Assembly: GCA_029255685.2 (NCBI GenBank)
Contig: CM055312.2
Span: 10,564,649 to 10,628,648, forward strand
Length of the DNA: 64,000 nucleotides
Reading direction: 5' to 3'
Source: Silene conica
Taxonomy: Eukaryota > Streptophyta > Magnoliopsida > Caryophyllales > Caryophyllaceae
Shown: positions 35,184-48,899 of the stretch, in pieces
How positions within the stretch are numbered: the first letter of the stretch is position 1
Layout of the letters: every line of letters starts with the position of its first letter
Program-made: the position numbers and the translations under genes
Notes under the pieces: model-generated
Database searches by the model: none
The model's input: only the letters and a program-made list of their open reading frames with translations
What the model was told of the DNA's origin: nothing

Positions 35184-35817
35184 ATAAAGACATATGAAAT
35201 TAAGTTATTAAAGACGTAGTAAAAATGGACTATATGAAAAGATTTTTTAAAACTTTTTAAAAAATTTAAAGTATTATAATCGCCATCTAATTTGCTAATT
35301 ATAATTTTTTTTCTAGTTTCATTAATTAGTTTGATTGTAAACCTTGGTGAACAAATTTTGGTAACTGTATTCATTATTTGTTTGCTTCCACCGTTTGCCT
35401 AATAGACCCTTATTTGGAGACTTAAACTCGTTACTTCCCATATTTTTCGTGAGGGTATATATGTCCATGGATACTTGGAGATTGGTTGGATTCTCATTTT
35501 GACAATTTTTTTGATTTGTTATAAAATAGGTTAATTCAATAATTCTTACTCGCTCTAAAGGATCAATCTGACTTTTATGTCATTAGAAATGAAGAAGCAA
35601 CCATTACATGATGTAAAAAAAGATAAATAGGCAAATGAACTTGTTCTCATTCCAATTTTGAAGTAACAATCATACAATAATCGTTTACAAATGTATATTT
35701 AAAGCAGGAAAAGAAATTTACATTACATAATACTAGATATTCCCCATTCATTTCAACTCGAATATTTTATTAGAAAAAAATTGTACGATGTATAGGGAGG
35801 GTGTGGTAATAATATTT
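35184..35817. other. 3' flank of expansin gene
   Basis: AT-rich DNA without a coding frame that I can support; the part near 35700-35817 is probably the expansin 3' untranslated region. Confidence 0.4.
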
Positions 35818-38133
35818 TTAATGGAAGTTTTTACCTTCATAGGTTTGGCCAAATTGCCAATCTTTGGGTGCAACATGCCATGAAGTAACTTTTCTACCAT
35901 CACTAGTTCGAACCCTAAAAGTTAATGATTGACCCACTAAACTCTCATGGCTCTCCCAATATTGACCCCAGTTCCTCTTCATCTCTACAAATGGCTTACC
36001 CTTATCTCCCTTTATCATCACGCCTCGGACATCGCCTGCGCCTGCAACGTTCGATACCATGACTAAAAGAAAGTATGCATTCGAACTTGTGGAGATTGTG
36101 AATCGCATTCCTCCGGTTCTAATGCATGGAACCCTATTATTGGAAAATTACATATGTTAGGAAGTTGACAAACTTGTAAATGTAAAATAATGTTACGTCA
36201 AATGATTATTAATCATATGTTTATCCTAAATTACATTACCTTTTATTAAAATAAATAAACACATGAAGTAATTAAAGTTACATTAGCTTTGACGATAAAT
36301 GTCACCAATTTTATAATTTTTGAGTATTTATAATAATATTTTTGAGTTTTGTTTTAAAAATTATGAGTATTGCTATAAAGTTGTTGAGTTCAGTTATTAA
36401 AACATTAATCTCAAAAACGTACAATAAAATTCAAAAACATTACATATAAACTTAGTTATATTTTAATTTTAATGGAAAAAAAATTTAAAATCTAACTTAT
36501 AAATTTTAATAAGCTCAAAAAAATACAAATATGCTCAAAAACAAATAATGTTTGACGTAATAAGCTCAAAAAAATTCTCAAATGCTCAAAAACAAATAAA
36601 TTTCAGGGTAATCAGCTAAAAAAAATACTCATATGCTAAAAAACAAATAAAGTTAAGGTAATAAGCTAAAAAAATGTTCATATCCTCAAAAACTAATAAA
36701 AGTGTGAGGAATACATCCGATGTATGTTCCTATTTCTCCTTTTTCTAGGGGTATAGAGGTCAAAATATGTGGTTTTGCTAAAAATATAGAAAAATCTACG
36801 TTAAACATTTGTTAATTTAATTAAATTTTTCTTATTAAAATATAAATAAACGATAAACAAATTATTATACGAGAGAAGTAACTAGTAATAACATTACCTA
36901 CGATATTGAAGTGGTACGACTCCTGTCTTGTACTCGGCAAGTTTACCGAAAGCAGGTTGAGAGAGGTCAAAATGCTCTTGAGGAGGGGCACACCACCCGC
37001 CGTCAGGGCACTCGTTGGTGGCAGTGACGATGATCGATGAACCAGGTTTGCAACCCTTTGCAACATCTTCACACTTGAGCTCGTAACAACCTCCACAACC
37101 CGCACCCTTTTCGAACAATTGTGTGCTTATAGCTGCCGTCACTTGTCCGTACCCTTTGCCTACCTTTTGCAAGTCACCGTACCCACATGCTCCGTCTATA
37201 TTGTTATTTAATGGTTAATTAGCTCCACAAAATTCTTATAAGATCATATATTATAAAATATCCAGAAAAATGAATAAATAAACTTGTGTTGTCGATATAA
37301 TTATGGAAAGTCCTATTAATCTCATGACTTGCTAAGGAGTCGTTTGGTTGAATAATGAAGTTAATTTTCCTAGGAACTTGCAATTCACGGGAAATAAGTT
37401 CTCACGTTCAATTCAGCTGAATTTAAGAAAAGTGTTTGATTGACCATATAGGAATTAAATTCTACATGAACTTCTAATGACCAAAGGGCAGTAGGTAAGC
37501 AAGTTCCTACATTATGTAGGCATTGGAAATTCATTGAAAGTTCTAATTCATATATTTTTTTAAAATTTATGCCAACTAAACAACCCATTTTTTGTAAATC
37601 ATGTGATTCTGCAATGCATGCGTTATTTTAGTGGCAACCAAACAAATCATTCATAAATAAAATGTAAAATACTTCGTATGAGATATTAACATATATTGTT
37701 GTTATTATGATAATTGTATTACTATTGTTATTTTCTTGAAAATTTCAATTTTTTAAAAAAAAATCCATTGAATTTCATATTCCTATATAAATTTGTCATC
37801 CTAATTAAATAACACACTAAAGAATCATCCATACTTCAAATTATAATAATTATACTCGAGATAAAGAAAAAGGCTTAAAAAAACAAAGGCTAAGTTTAAA
37901 AAAACAAGCATAATTGTAGCACTTATTATAGCCTAAATAGTTAAACACATACAAGATAGATCAAAATCTATACCATAAGTTCCAGAGCCATCAGAGCCAC
38001 CATAGAAGGTAGCACGAGCCGATCTCCACGGTCCGGCTTGGTACTGAGGCCTCTTGGCATGGACGTCGCTGGTTAGGAAGACCGCCACAAGAAGGACCAA
38101 ACACAAGGTGGTGGCTCGATTAAATGACGCCAT
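35818..38133 (-). CDS. EXPA: Alpha-expansin
   Basis: Three exons on the minus strand: 38133-37974, 37195-36898 and 36133-35818, with GT-AG introns of 778 and 764 bp and phases 1 and 2. They join to a 257-residue protein, the usual size. Residues 1-26 are a secretion signal ([13 protein letters not shown] core, cleavage after VHA). The catalytic-like domain has [16 protein letters not shown] and the HFD motif in [10 protein letters not shown]. The C-terminal cellulose-binding-like domain has [16 protein letters not shown] and the Trp-rich [16 protein letters not shown]. Expansins loosen walls at low pH without hydrolysis. The HFD-proximal loop ([10 protein letters not shown]) is shorter than in most alpha-expansins I recall. 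The second intron contains a repeated element. I cannot say which EXPA subgroup it belongs to. Confidence 0.92.
36280..36735. repeat. Tandem-structured repeat element in expansin intron 2
   Basis: A unit of roughly 60 bp containing AGCTCAAAAAAAT and CTCAAAAACAAATAA repeats about four times between 36440 and 36720. The block ends with the palindromic TACATCCGATGTA. A related copy in the opposite orientation lies at about 41111-41475 and has TACATCGG-type sequence at both of its ends. It is probably a MITE or similar non-coding element. Confidence 0.55.
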
Positions 38134-38224
38134 TAATTATGACTTAGGATTAACCTAATTAATTAATTAATCATGTACTATTTTTCTACAAAATTGTTAA
38201 TGTGATTCTTTTCTTTGTTTTCGC

Positions 38225-38234
38225 TATTTATATA
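38225..38234 (-). promoter_or_regulatory. TATA box of expansin gene
   Basis: The minus strand reads TATATAAATA about 92 bp before the ATG, which would give a leader of about 60 bases. This is a good plant TATA consensus; the start site is inferred. Confidence 0.6.
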
Positions 38235-38249
38235 CTTTGATGCATCCTA

Positions 38250-38884
38250 TAATTTGGTTGATTGTTATTTAAACCATGCATGGTAAATAGCTGTATTACC
38301 TGTAATTTTGCACTATATTTGGCTTTATTACCTCTAATTTGTGTTTCTTTATCATATTATTTTAAATAATGGTTTGTTAACCTGAGATGAGTGTTTGAGA
38401 GTATAATATTCGACAATGATATAAATTAATTCACAAAGAAAAAATGAAATAGAGTCATAAAATGATACCTAAGTATATGATTTGTTTTGTGCAAATGATA
38501 TGAATATATGATGGAGTACTTGTAGTACTCCTTGTATTTTGTAGGTTAAAATGAGGCTAATGCATGCGACCATAAGACGTTAGTTTTGTGTAATACTTTT
38601 TAAAAAAATTATTTGTGTATTGAGAAGATGAGAATAAATGACAAGAGTAAAATTTTAAAGTATAAGTCATTAAAGAAAAATCTATAAAAACTAATTAAAA
38701 GACTATTTAAAATAAGGTGACATGACAAATTTAAATGTGATGTGGCATATTTAAATAAGACGTGGCACGTCATATTTAAATATGATGTGGCATATTTTTA
38801 ATGTAATATGGTGAACTAATGTAACATGAATTATCAATTTATTATTACAAGGTATTTATTGAATTCATTTATATATATGACATA
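38250..38884. other. Upstream region of expansin with short dispersed repeats
   Basis: No gene seen. Between 38700 and 38815 the phrase ATGTGGCATATTTAAAT recurs in imperfect copies, likely remnants of a transposable element. Confidence 0.4.
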
Positions 38885-40390
38885 GTATATCGCCCACCTA
38901 TGCAAAGATAAAATTCCGTAGCACAAATAAATATATTACAAAGGGGTTGAATCCACAGAGAAAAAACTTTATTGCATTAAAATTGTTGCTATGAGTAGAT
39001 TTCTATTCTAATCGAGTTGCATTTTTTTTGTTTGGATTGAGTTATACGATAGCAAATATATAATTAAGATGTAAATTAATATGATAAAAAGTCATCTAGG
39101 GAATTGGGTCACACATGCATAATTATATAATTATATATATCAACAAAAATAATGAAATAGAAACTGTCAGATGATTAGGCTTAAAGACAACCATCTTTCG
39201 ACCTCATTGTCAACCATCGATCGGGTTCTAGCAAGCTCTCGACTTTTGTTAGATCGTCCTATCAACACATGTTTAGTCTAATTTATATGCGTGCCTCTCG
39301 ACTTATAGAATGAATTAACAAATTTAATCTAAGTTTGTGATCAATAAACAACGACTAAAAATACATAACAAACATGTGATAGAAACATATGTAATAGTTA
39401 CTAAAACATATTTACATTAACATATTAAATCATGCATAAACTAATGACTTCCCTTTCCTAGATAATATATAAAATGGAAGACATAATTAATAATAAAACT
39501 AGTAGTGAAAGTGAATAATAAAATGAATAATTAAAATGCGAAACTAGTAGTGAAAGTGAATAATAAAATGAATAATTAAAATATGAAAATGACAAATAAC
39601 TAAATAACATAAACTAACTAGAAATACTGTATGGAAATGATCTTAAAATAACTTGAATGTAGAACAACACTTAAATAGAAATGCTTAACCAAAAGATTAT
39701 AATGAAAATATATTGTGAATTAGATAGTGATTACAAAACTAAATTATAAGAGAATAAACTAAAGGAAATATAAGACAAATAAAATATGAAAAGTAAGCTA
39801 AAATATAAGAAAGCGTATTCTAAAAGGGCGGGGTAATTAGCCCTCCTTTTATACTAAAAAATACCTAAAACGTAAGGATTAAAGAGGGGACTTAATAACG
39901 AGTGAACCCCGATCGGGAACGCTCAACCCCGATCGGGGTCTTAGGAATTTGGATTAATTGTTGTAAATCTCCGAGTAAATACCCGGGGAATCCAAAGATT
40001 ATGTTTAATGGCGCCATAAATCAACCGCTATACAATAATGTCCTTGATTGCAAAATATTTTTTAGTATCCAATGTTGGATCTTTGAGAAATCTTGTGATT
40101 CAAGTCTTGATAAATCATTTATTTATAGTTTGACCTTGATTGCAGGGTTGACTTGGTTTTGTGATTAATTTTTCCCATGCACGTGCAAATTAGTTAATCT
40201 TCATCATTTCTCAACTCTTTTTGCATGCTTGATAACTCTAGCTTCCACTTAGCTTAATTGTTCTTGATAATTGCATTTTTAATGGTAAAATAGCCAAAAT
40301 AACTATATTTCCTACAAAACACACTTGCATGCCAAATATATCTAAAACAATACAATTATTAGCTCATAAAAACACTAATAAAAAGTGTAA
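38885..40390 (-). repeat. Athila-type LTR remnant (minus orientation)
   Basis: Read on the minus strand, its end contains CTCTGTGGATTCAACCCC, close to the TCTGTGGTTCGACCC of the Athila LTR above, and the body has a similar layout. A TATA-like AGTATAAAAGGAG (plus about 39844-39856) lies downstream, in LTR sense, of a doubled palindrome CCCCGATCGGG (39906-39916 and 39927-39938). A 46-bp direct duplication lies at about 39498-39590. No internal coding region is attached. Confidence 0.5.
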
Positions 40391-40472
40391 ACAATATATT
40401 AAACTGAACTAAATATGGGGTAAAAATCCTATATAAAATATACTTAATTTGAGTGCATCGTGAGCGATAACG

Positions 40473-41105
40473 CGTTGATACCAACTGTGAACCCTCGCGA
40501 TAATGCGGGAATGTAAACAAGCAACAAGCGGAAAATAGCGCGGAATTTAAACTTTTTGACATGAAGAAAATATCGCGACAAATTCAAAATAACAAATACG
40601 CGGAAAATAAAAAAAACATAGATAAGTATTAAGGTTTAAATACAAATGAACTCAAACGGGGATAGCATATCCCACGAGTATCAAAAGTAAAGTAACAGAA
40701 CTAGCTAAACGACATAAAATCTAGTCATGTCGATGTGCAACATCGCTCGCTAGCTCTCAGTTAAATCCCCGATCAACACCTACCAATCATACACGAAACA
40801 TGTATGTCAAAACCAGTTGAAATCCCCGATCAGCACATACCTACCTCTCAGCCACTTTTTGTCATAAGACATATAAGCAAGTATGTATTAATGATATACA
40901 AGCAAACGTGTTCATAATACCAATCAGTCATGTGAATAATAATAATCAATCATATATCATGTGACAACGATATTTAAAAGCAAACATGAGATGGTTAACA
41001 TAATGAACGCACAAAGGACATCATATTAACTATGATATGAATCTCAATTAAGCAACCAAGCAATTGACTCAGAGACCATCACATGATACATGTTTAAAGA
41101 GAGAA
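40473..41105 (-). repeat. LTR fragment with primer-site-like sequence
   Basis: On the minus strand the sequence ends GGTTCACA and is followed by TTGGTATCA (complement at 40476-40484), like an LTR end and a tRNA-Met-type primer site. The part 40640-40760 resembles the complement of 34910-35050. No gag frame follows because another LTR remnant begins at about 40390. Confidence 0.4.
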
Positions 41106-41110
41106 AAAAC

Positions 41111-41475
41111 ATACATCGGATTGATTACGTCAAATTTTACGTGTTTTTGAGCATATGAGTATTTTTGTCTAAGCTTATTTCTTCAAATTTTATTTGTTTT
41201 TCAGCATATGTCTAGTTTTTTTTTTAGCTTATTCAAGTTTATAATTTAGATTTTAATTTTTTTCCGTCAAAATTAAAATTTAACTAAGTTTGTATATAAT
41301 ATTTTTGAGTTTAATTGTAATTTTTTTTGAGTTTAATATTTTAATAAATGAACTCATAAACTTTAAAGCAAAACACATAATTTTTAAAACAAACTCAAAA
41401 GCTTTATTATAATGCTCTCAGAAATTATAAAACTGGTAGACTGATGGTAGTACATCGGATCGGATGTATAATCTG
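41111..41475. repeat. Inverted relative of the expansin intron element
   Basis: It shares, in opposite orientation, the TTGAGCATATGAGTATTTTT and CAAATTTTATTTGTTTTT phrases of 36440-36730 and is bounded by TACATCGGAT-like words. Confidence 0.5.
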
Positions 41476-41982
41476 CTTACTAATATTTAAATATTCTACC
41501 AACACGTGATGTGCCCTATAAAATAAACACAATATTATACTAGAGTATATGATTTGTACCATTGCCCATGCACCTTTAAAAAGTATCTACAATTACCTTG
41601 CAAAAAATAGCAAGAAAGAAAATAAGCTATTTGTCCATGAAAGACCTAAATTGAAGGACTTAATACAATTAGGAGCCAAACAATTTGAATATCTAAAAAT
41701 AATAATCTCATTGACCAATTTTTCTCATGATCAATTGTAAGAAAAACTTCATTTTCAAAGTGTATCAACACCCTTAATGCAAATTAATCCAACTTTATGT
41801 TCAATTTTCTTTCATTAATTAAGCACAAAATTTTAACATTTTCAAAGTCTCCACATTATATTTAAACACAATATTTTCAAAGTGTAATTACATATCTTAT
41901 TCCTATAATAATATCAGTATTATCCTCTACGATACCCAAATATATCGTAAATTTCCTGAAACAATAATTGTAGCACTTTGAA
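41476..41982. promoter_or_regulatory. Upstream region of the 41983 gene
   Basis: AT-rich. The phrase TTTTCAAAGT occurs three times (about 41752, 41841 and 41876). A TATA-like TATATTTAAA lies at 41857-41866, about 117 bp before the ATG. Function is inferred only. Confidence 0.35.
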
Positions 41983-44900
41983 ATGGCCATAGATGTGAAT
42001 GATCTTAAAATTTTGATAAATGCAGGATTTAAATATTTAATAAAAACTTGTCATCAATGGGCGAAAGATCATCCTCTTGTTTCTGCTGTTCTTTTATTTT
42101 TCTACCTATTATACATATTTTTTCCAAATTTGTTTGATATATTATTTTATATTTTTCCTTTGATAATTTGTATTGCAATTATTCTTGGCGGAAAACACAT
42201 TAGCAAAAAAGATAATCAAGAACAACACACCAAGAACAACCAGAAATATGAAGTGCTTCGAACTATGTCAATAGATCATCGTCGATGTCGACGACAATTG
42301 ACGTCTCAAATCAGCAGACGAACGTTAGAGACAACTGAAGAATTACCGGACGATGATAATTTTAGTGATAATGAAAGTTCGAGAAAAATAAGACCCTTGG
42401 AACGGGAAAAGAATGAAAATACTAACGGATGTCCAAGTGATAAAAGTTCGATTGGAATCTCAAATAATTATGAGACGGAAACGTCAAGAAAAATAGGACC
42501 GTCTCACAAAGTAAAATCGGAATTTCCTGAGGATAAAAGTTTGACAGGAATCTCAAGTCGTTCCGACATAGAAACATTGGGGAAAACGGAAGGAAGAACA
42601 CACGATGAGAAGAAAGACAATGCAAATGAATCTCCTGCAAATAAAAGTTCGACAGGAATCTCAAGTCATTCCGACACAGAATCGCAAGACGAAGACGAGA
42701 ATGACGAGCATGAAACACGAGAATCTCGAAACAAGGTAATCGAATGGACGGAGGATGACCAAAGAAACCTGATGGATCTTGGATCATCCGAGATAGAAAG
42801 GAACAAAAGATTAGAGAGTTTAATAGCCAAAAGAAGAGCACGAAAACTACTAAGCATGCAACCAAGACGAAACCATTATCCATATGAGAACCTTATGGAT
42901 CAAGTCGGATCTATCATGGTTTCGCGGTTTATTGATACGGACATGGAGCACCAACCCGGGTCTGCGCCTTGCGCTTTGCGCTCGAAAAAGAATCCTTTTG
43001 ATCTTCCTTATGATCCTCATGAAGAAAAGCCGATTCTTACTGGAGGTAGCTTTGATGAAGAATTCTTTAACAATCATCAAAAAGATTTCTTGACCGAAGA
43101 TTGTTCTAATAAGTCTGATAATTTCATGTATGGGCTTATGGAAGATCATTTAGCCAAATCTCTTCCTAGCTTCTTTACTAACTCAAAATCAGTTGAGAAA
43201 CCCCGGTTCACTCGATTTCAAAGGGAATCTGGTAATTATGTTATAGTCTCGTATATAACTCTTTGAGACCGCACATTTGAAAAAATAATATGTATTGGTC
43301 TAGTGGTTAAGACAGAGGTATAAGAACGTTGAACATTAGAGGCCAACATATATGTGTTAGGTTTACAATCGTAGTAATCTTAGACGGTTATATAAAGGAC
43401 TTATTGTTTTTTTTCTCGTAAGATAAGTTAATTACTTCTGATGTACATATGGTCAATGATGAGTTCTTCATCTTCCTTAAATCTTGCAGAAGAAAACTTG
43501 GAAAACTTACTAGGAATCGTTGAGGAACATCCAAAAGAAGGTACTGAGTTTCGGTGTTTGTGCTCCTTCAAAACCTTTATGCTTTGATTGATACAAATTA
43601 ATTATGACGTACACCGTCCGTTCAAGCCAATTTCATATGTTTGATTAAAATACACGTCACATATATTGAGTTAAGGTATGGAATTGGCTCAAACGGGGGG
43701 AGTATCGACTAAAAAGCTATACAAACACTTGTGAACTGGACAACATTTTTCTTCTAATTTCTTTTAGATGCAAGAGATGGCCAAGAACCAGATCATCAAG
43801 ACTCGTCTGAGAAAGGTAATGACAATTTTAAACCTTAACTGTTCCAATTTGTTTTCGATATAAATGATTGCAAATTTACATTTAATTTATTTTTTTTTCG
43901 TTTAGTTAAATCAAGCGACGACACTAGCTTAACTCTACAAAATGAAGATCACCATGAGCTAGAAAATCCATTTGCCAAAAACTTTGATCCATCAGAATTA
44001 GACTCGATAAGTTCATCAGGAAAGAAGAACAAAAATGAGCTTGAATCAAAAGACGAGGAAGTTAATATTTTGGGTGTGGATACAATAAAGAAACAACGCG
44101 AAGATGATGAAGGTAGTACATCGTCAACATCATCATCATCGTCGTCTTCATCATCAACATCTTCAACAGAGATGGCCATTGATGCTCATAAGAACGAGGC
44201 GTTTAGGAACTCGGTTAAGAAGGTCCTTAATTGCTTAATAATCCAAAGAAGCATGGGTACTGTAATCAAAGGAAACACAAATGGGAATGCAACTACATCA
44301 AATGGTCTTCTATATAATTCAATCCCACACGCTACTCCGCCAACCAAAATGGAAGAAAGATCGTTTTACACCAGTAGACCTCATCACACCACAACATTCT
44401 CTATCGCATCTGACATGCAAGTGGAGGTCTCGGAGACGGGATCACCTCCACTGGCTACCTTAGACCCAAGCTCCCCTACTGATCGAGAATCGTTGGTGTA
44501 CGATGGTGATGTCGACAAGGATGCAAACTCGGGTGATGAAGACTTATGGGGTGCATCACCTCATCCTCTAAGACAAGGGGAATTTGTTTCAAAATTCAAG
44601 TTACCCAACATTACAGAAGAGACTACTAACCAAGTTAAAGTATCAGATTTTGATATGTATGGTGATAATAATAATAATGATCCCAATGAACAAATGACGG
44701 GAGAACAACCAACTTCAAGGCGGAGGAAAAAAACTAATCAAGACCAACGGAGCATAGATGCGGAAATTATAGAGTCTGGATCATCAACCTCATCATCATC
44801 GGACGGTTTAACCTCGCAAATGCAGGCTAAATCCGAGCACCTTGCAGAGTACTTGGCTAATCTATCTCCTACTCAAACTGGTTCTACTGTAATAGAGGCA

Positions 44901-46147
44901 AGCTAATCAACTCTATAAATGGTTACTCTTGATTTTAAGCTAATTATTAAGGCTAAATTTTATGCACAAACGTTAGGAGCCAGAACTCTCTGTTGAAGCA
45001 GAGGTTAGCGCGGAAAACCACCCCTTTGAAGATGAGACACAACCAATAGAATTCAAGTTGGATGAAGCTAAAGACGTGTCGAGAGAACGCGAAGAGATTG
45101 AAAAATCACATCTTAGAAGTAGCGCAGCAAGCGAAACTGGAGCAATAAAAGAGACGAGCTCAACTTCGAGTGAGCAACCCGAAAGTGATCCTATATGTCA
45201 TGAGATACACATTGGAATGCTTGATAATCAACCAGGGATATTAGAGGTGATAACATTATATTTCTCTCCTAGGACATTCAACAACGGGGGAGTCAAGATT
45301 TGAAGTTACGGGACTAAAATTTAGATTAAAACTTTGACGAGGAAAAACACAATAATCAACTTTTAAATTGTTTTCCGTTGCTGCGAGCACAAATCATATT
45401 GGGATTAAGGATCCGATGTTACATTGTTTTCTGTTGTTGCTAACTCCTAGTTCGGCTTCTATTTTGAAGATTGAGTATACTTAAAAGATATGTTTTTCAG
45501 GATGAACCAGGCTTAGTAGAAAATGATGTATTGGATTCTGAATCCCACATTGGTGAACAAATAGGCCAGGAGAAAGAAGTCATTCCTGATTCATATTCAA
45601 CTACTTGTCAAGATGAAATATTTGAGCAATCAAGATTAGAAGATCGGGGCAACGTAAAGTCGGAGAAAGATGGAAAAATCCTTAACGACCATGACCAGAT
45701 AAATAATTCAGCTAATGAGCTTGTTATTCACGTAAGTTTAATTCTGACTAACCAGTGTTATCTTTTGTTTGTTTACGTTTGCTTTTGGATTGTTTTTTCA
45801 TGCACGTACGTGTAAGTATGTACCGGTTGTGCTAATTAACCCTCATAAATCATTAGGAAAAGTCTACATTGTCTGAAAAGAATGAAGATGATCAAACGAA
45901 TCATGTTATTTTGGACCATAAGAAGTTGGAACTCGATGATCAAACAAACCATACTGTTTTCGACTATAAGAAGTTGGAACACGATGAGCGAAGCGTAGAA
46001 AGCGAGAATAAGTTAAGAGAGACCAGTGATGCACCACAACCAGCAACGATAGAAGACGATAATATGGAGTCATTAAGCTCGGTAGATGCAGTGAGTTCGA
46101 GACCTACAGACGATTCCGAATACAACTTGGAACCGTCTAAAACTTGA
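41983..46147 (+). CDS. Large membrane-anchored acidic protein of unknown function
   Basis: Seven exons join in frame: 41983-43231, 43490-43540, 43768-43815, 43906-44888, 44977-45246, 45501-45731 and 45857-46147, all with GT-AG junctions, giving about 1040 residues. Residues 30-70 are hydrophobic (two membrane segments around FFYLLYIFFPNLFDILF and LIICIAII). The rest is long, charged and Ser/Glu/Asp-rich, probably disordered. The conserved islands WTEDDQRNLMDLGSSEIERN, KRRARK and NPFDLPYDPHEEKPIL match, from memory, a plant family often mislabelled 'cardiomyopathy-associated' or annotated only as a transmembrane protein (like Arabidopsis At5g17910). Exons 2 and 3 are tiny and depend on phase agreement. 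Exon 4 contains a Ser run of about 20 residues. Intron 2 holds a small MITE. I cannot assign a function. Confidence 0.8.
43613..43697. mobile_element. Small Stowaway-like MITE in intron 2 of the 41983 gene
   Basis: The left end CGTCCGTTCAAGCCAATTTC and the complement of the right end (CCCCGTTTGAGCCAATTCC) form imperfect inverted repeats around a loop of about 40 bp. The outer words (CCGTCCGTTC and GGGGGGAGTA) resemble Stowaway ends. Confidence 0.6.
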
Positions 46148-48899
46148 GTAGCATTGTTGATTGTTTATTGTCCCTCCCATCCCCCACCCCCCAACAATTA
46201 AAATTGTAATATAGGAGATCGTATTTTTGAAAAGCAGGCAAAATTTGGTAGATTATAGACAATTTTGACATAGAACTTGTAAATGGCTCAAACTATATAA
46301 AACAATTTTGAGACTCTCGGTTAGACTTGGCACAAAAATTTTTTGTACTTGGAAGAAATTTAATGTGTAGGTGTAACATAATAAATGTTTTGCTACGTGG
46401 CGGAGCCACGAGGCGGGGGTTAGCAGGCGGTCGTCCCCGCTAAGCAATGAAATTTAGTTAAAATTCAATCTTTGTTTTTAGTTTACCCTATCATACTAAT
46501 GGTTCGCTTCTTTAAGGTTCTAACGTTAAATTTTAACTCCATCACTAAGCTAATATAATAGTATCGTTTGGTGCATATCATATCCCGTAACATATATTAA
46601 TCAGATTATACTATCATATTCACTAAACGTAAAATAAATATCATAGTCACATATGATGAATACAGAAAAGATAATACATATTCATAAAATTGATAGTGAA
46701 TAAAAGAGTGTCATAAGTGATTTTGTGAACATGAAAATAAGTGATTTTTGTTCTAGAGTAACTATTTTTGATGAATGAAGGGTAAAATAAGGGGATGGGG
46801 TGGACAAATTTTATATTTTATAAAATATCTTTATTATTTTTTTTATTTTTGATTTTTATAATGGATAAAGTGCATGGAAAATTATACTCTTTATAAAAAT
46901 TGTCATAATCATCATATTATCATATATTATATTAAAGCAAACACCGTCTACCACGTGTCAACACCATATTCAATCCCAGCTTTCTGCCACGTGTCAGCAC
47001 TATGGGCATTTACTATTTAATTATAATTTTAACTTAATTTTCGTTTCTATCTAAAATATTCCGTGTATATAATATTTCGTCTATAATATTCCTTATAATA
47101 TTCTTAATTTTCGATTTCGTTTATAATATGTAAGTTAAAAATGTAAGCTAAAAATGTAAGTTAAAAATGTAAGCTAAAAATGTAAGTTAAAAATTTAAGC
47201 TCAATTAGATTTTAAATTTAACACCTAAAAAATTAAAATGTAAGTTAAAAATTTTAAAAGCTCGAAAAGATTGTATATAAGTTCAATTAGATTTTTATTG
47301 AATGTACCATGCCTATATACATTTGGCTGTATAATCTTATTTGTGTTTCCTTTATTATGATTGAATTAATACACATTCCGTTTTAGAATTTGATTTAAAT
47401 AACATTTCTCTTATTGAATGATTCAAATAAATTAAATAAAATTGGAGGGAATCAGTTATTGTGAAAAGTATATACTAAAATCTCCTTCAGAATTATATTG
47501 CTCATTTTCAGTTTGCTAAATTTTGGTAAATTCTTTATTTTCAATTTGCTAAATTTCATATTTTTTTGTTTTTAACTTTAGCTATAATGCTACAAAAGCG
47601 GATTGTTGGAAGGCTGAAGATGAATACACAATTAAGTAATTAAGATGAAGTAATGCATCGCGAGAGCAAAATGGATTGATCATAATTTAAACGGCTAAGT
47701 TATTTGACTAATTTAGCATAGAATTTTATAGTCGTATTACTGTTATTGTTAGAGATTTTCAGATTATTGATGTTTGGTTCAAAGAAAGTATATATCTAAT
47801 GTTGCAATGTCATGAATCTTTCTCGCTAATTGATAATAGGTTTTATACTTGGTTGTGTAATAACCATATTTTTTCGTGGTGTATATTTTTGTATAGCATT
47901 TCCTTAGTTTGGATTTGAGTCAATTGAGTTTACAATTAATAGCAAAAATATCACTTGAATGTTGTAGGATTACCGTATTTTTCGTGTTATGAATCTAGAT
48001 AGACAAAGGTAACTACAATTACCGACCCTATGCGTATAATATAATCTCTTTCCACTAATTTTAACTTAAACTATTGTTTTCTAAGTTCAAGTTTATATTG
48101 CACAAATAAATTAAGAAGTACGATTTCTTGAATAATAAGTTTATTTTAGAAGTTGTCGATGCTTGATGTATCTAAAATATTTACCCATCTTTTATGCGTA
48201 TGTTTTATACTATGTAATAGTAGTACAATTTACGTTAATAACTCATACTGAAGTCCATTATTTGTTTTGATGTTTGTGCATCCGAAGTCTGTTTGAATCT
48301 TGAGCCAACTTGGTGGCAAAATGTAATACTTGATAAAGATCGAACTATTTCAGAATTAGGATGTAATAAACCGAATATATATATATATATATTTTATTAA
48401 TATTATAACGTATAATAGAATACGACGAACATGTAGTATACCTTATACCAATAAGTCTTATTTCAGACGGGAAATAGTTAGTCTTAATTAAATAAGACAT
48501 TTCGTACTTTATACTCCATGTACTCCATTTACGAATTTATACAATTTAATATTTACCCTTATTAAAAATGTAATGGTTCAAAAGTACGTATTATGGTATA
48601 AAAATAATTTAAGATAAGTATAAAAGTAACTTTATGAGGAAGTAAACAAATTGCATTTTACCACTCAAATCTTATCTGGGGTATGATTTCAGGACCCTTC
48701 ATCGATAAAAGTAATTATTTACCTTTAAATATAGTGAAATAAGGACTTAGAAATAAGCGGTTATTATCAATTTTATTGTTAATTTCGTCATAAGTTTGTT
48801 ATACCGTCTCATGTTATATTTTTGTTCGTTATAATATAATATTAATCACGTCTTTCTTTTTATAATCATGATATATACATTACGTAAAGAAAGGATTTG
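46148..48899. other. Gene-poor AT-rich region
   Basis: I see no gene. A 13-bp unit ATGTAAGYTAAAA is repeated about six times at 47129-47205. Two G-box-like CCACGTGTC words occur near 46951 and 46987. A TA dinucleotide run is at about 48376-48394. Confidence 0.5.

Noticed and set aside
42422..43149. Minus-strand frames of up to 153 codons
   Set aside because: They are shadows of exon 1 of the membrane protein gene, whose exons join in frame and show conserved islands.
46920..46990. Possible Helitron 5' end (TCATATATTATATTAAAG)
   Set aside because: I could not find a matching hairpin plus CTRR end downstream, so the call is not supported.
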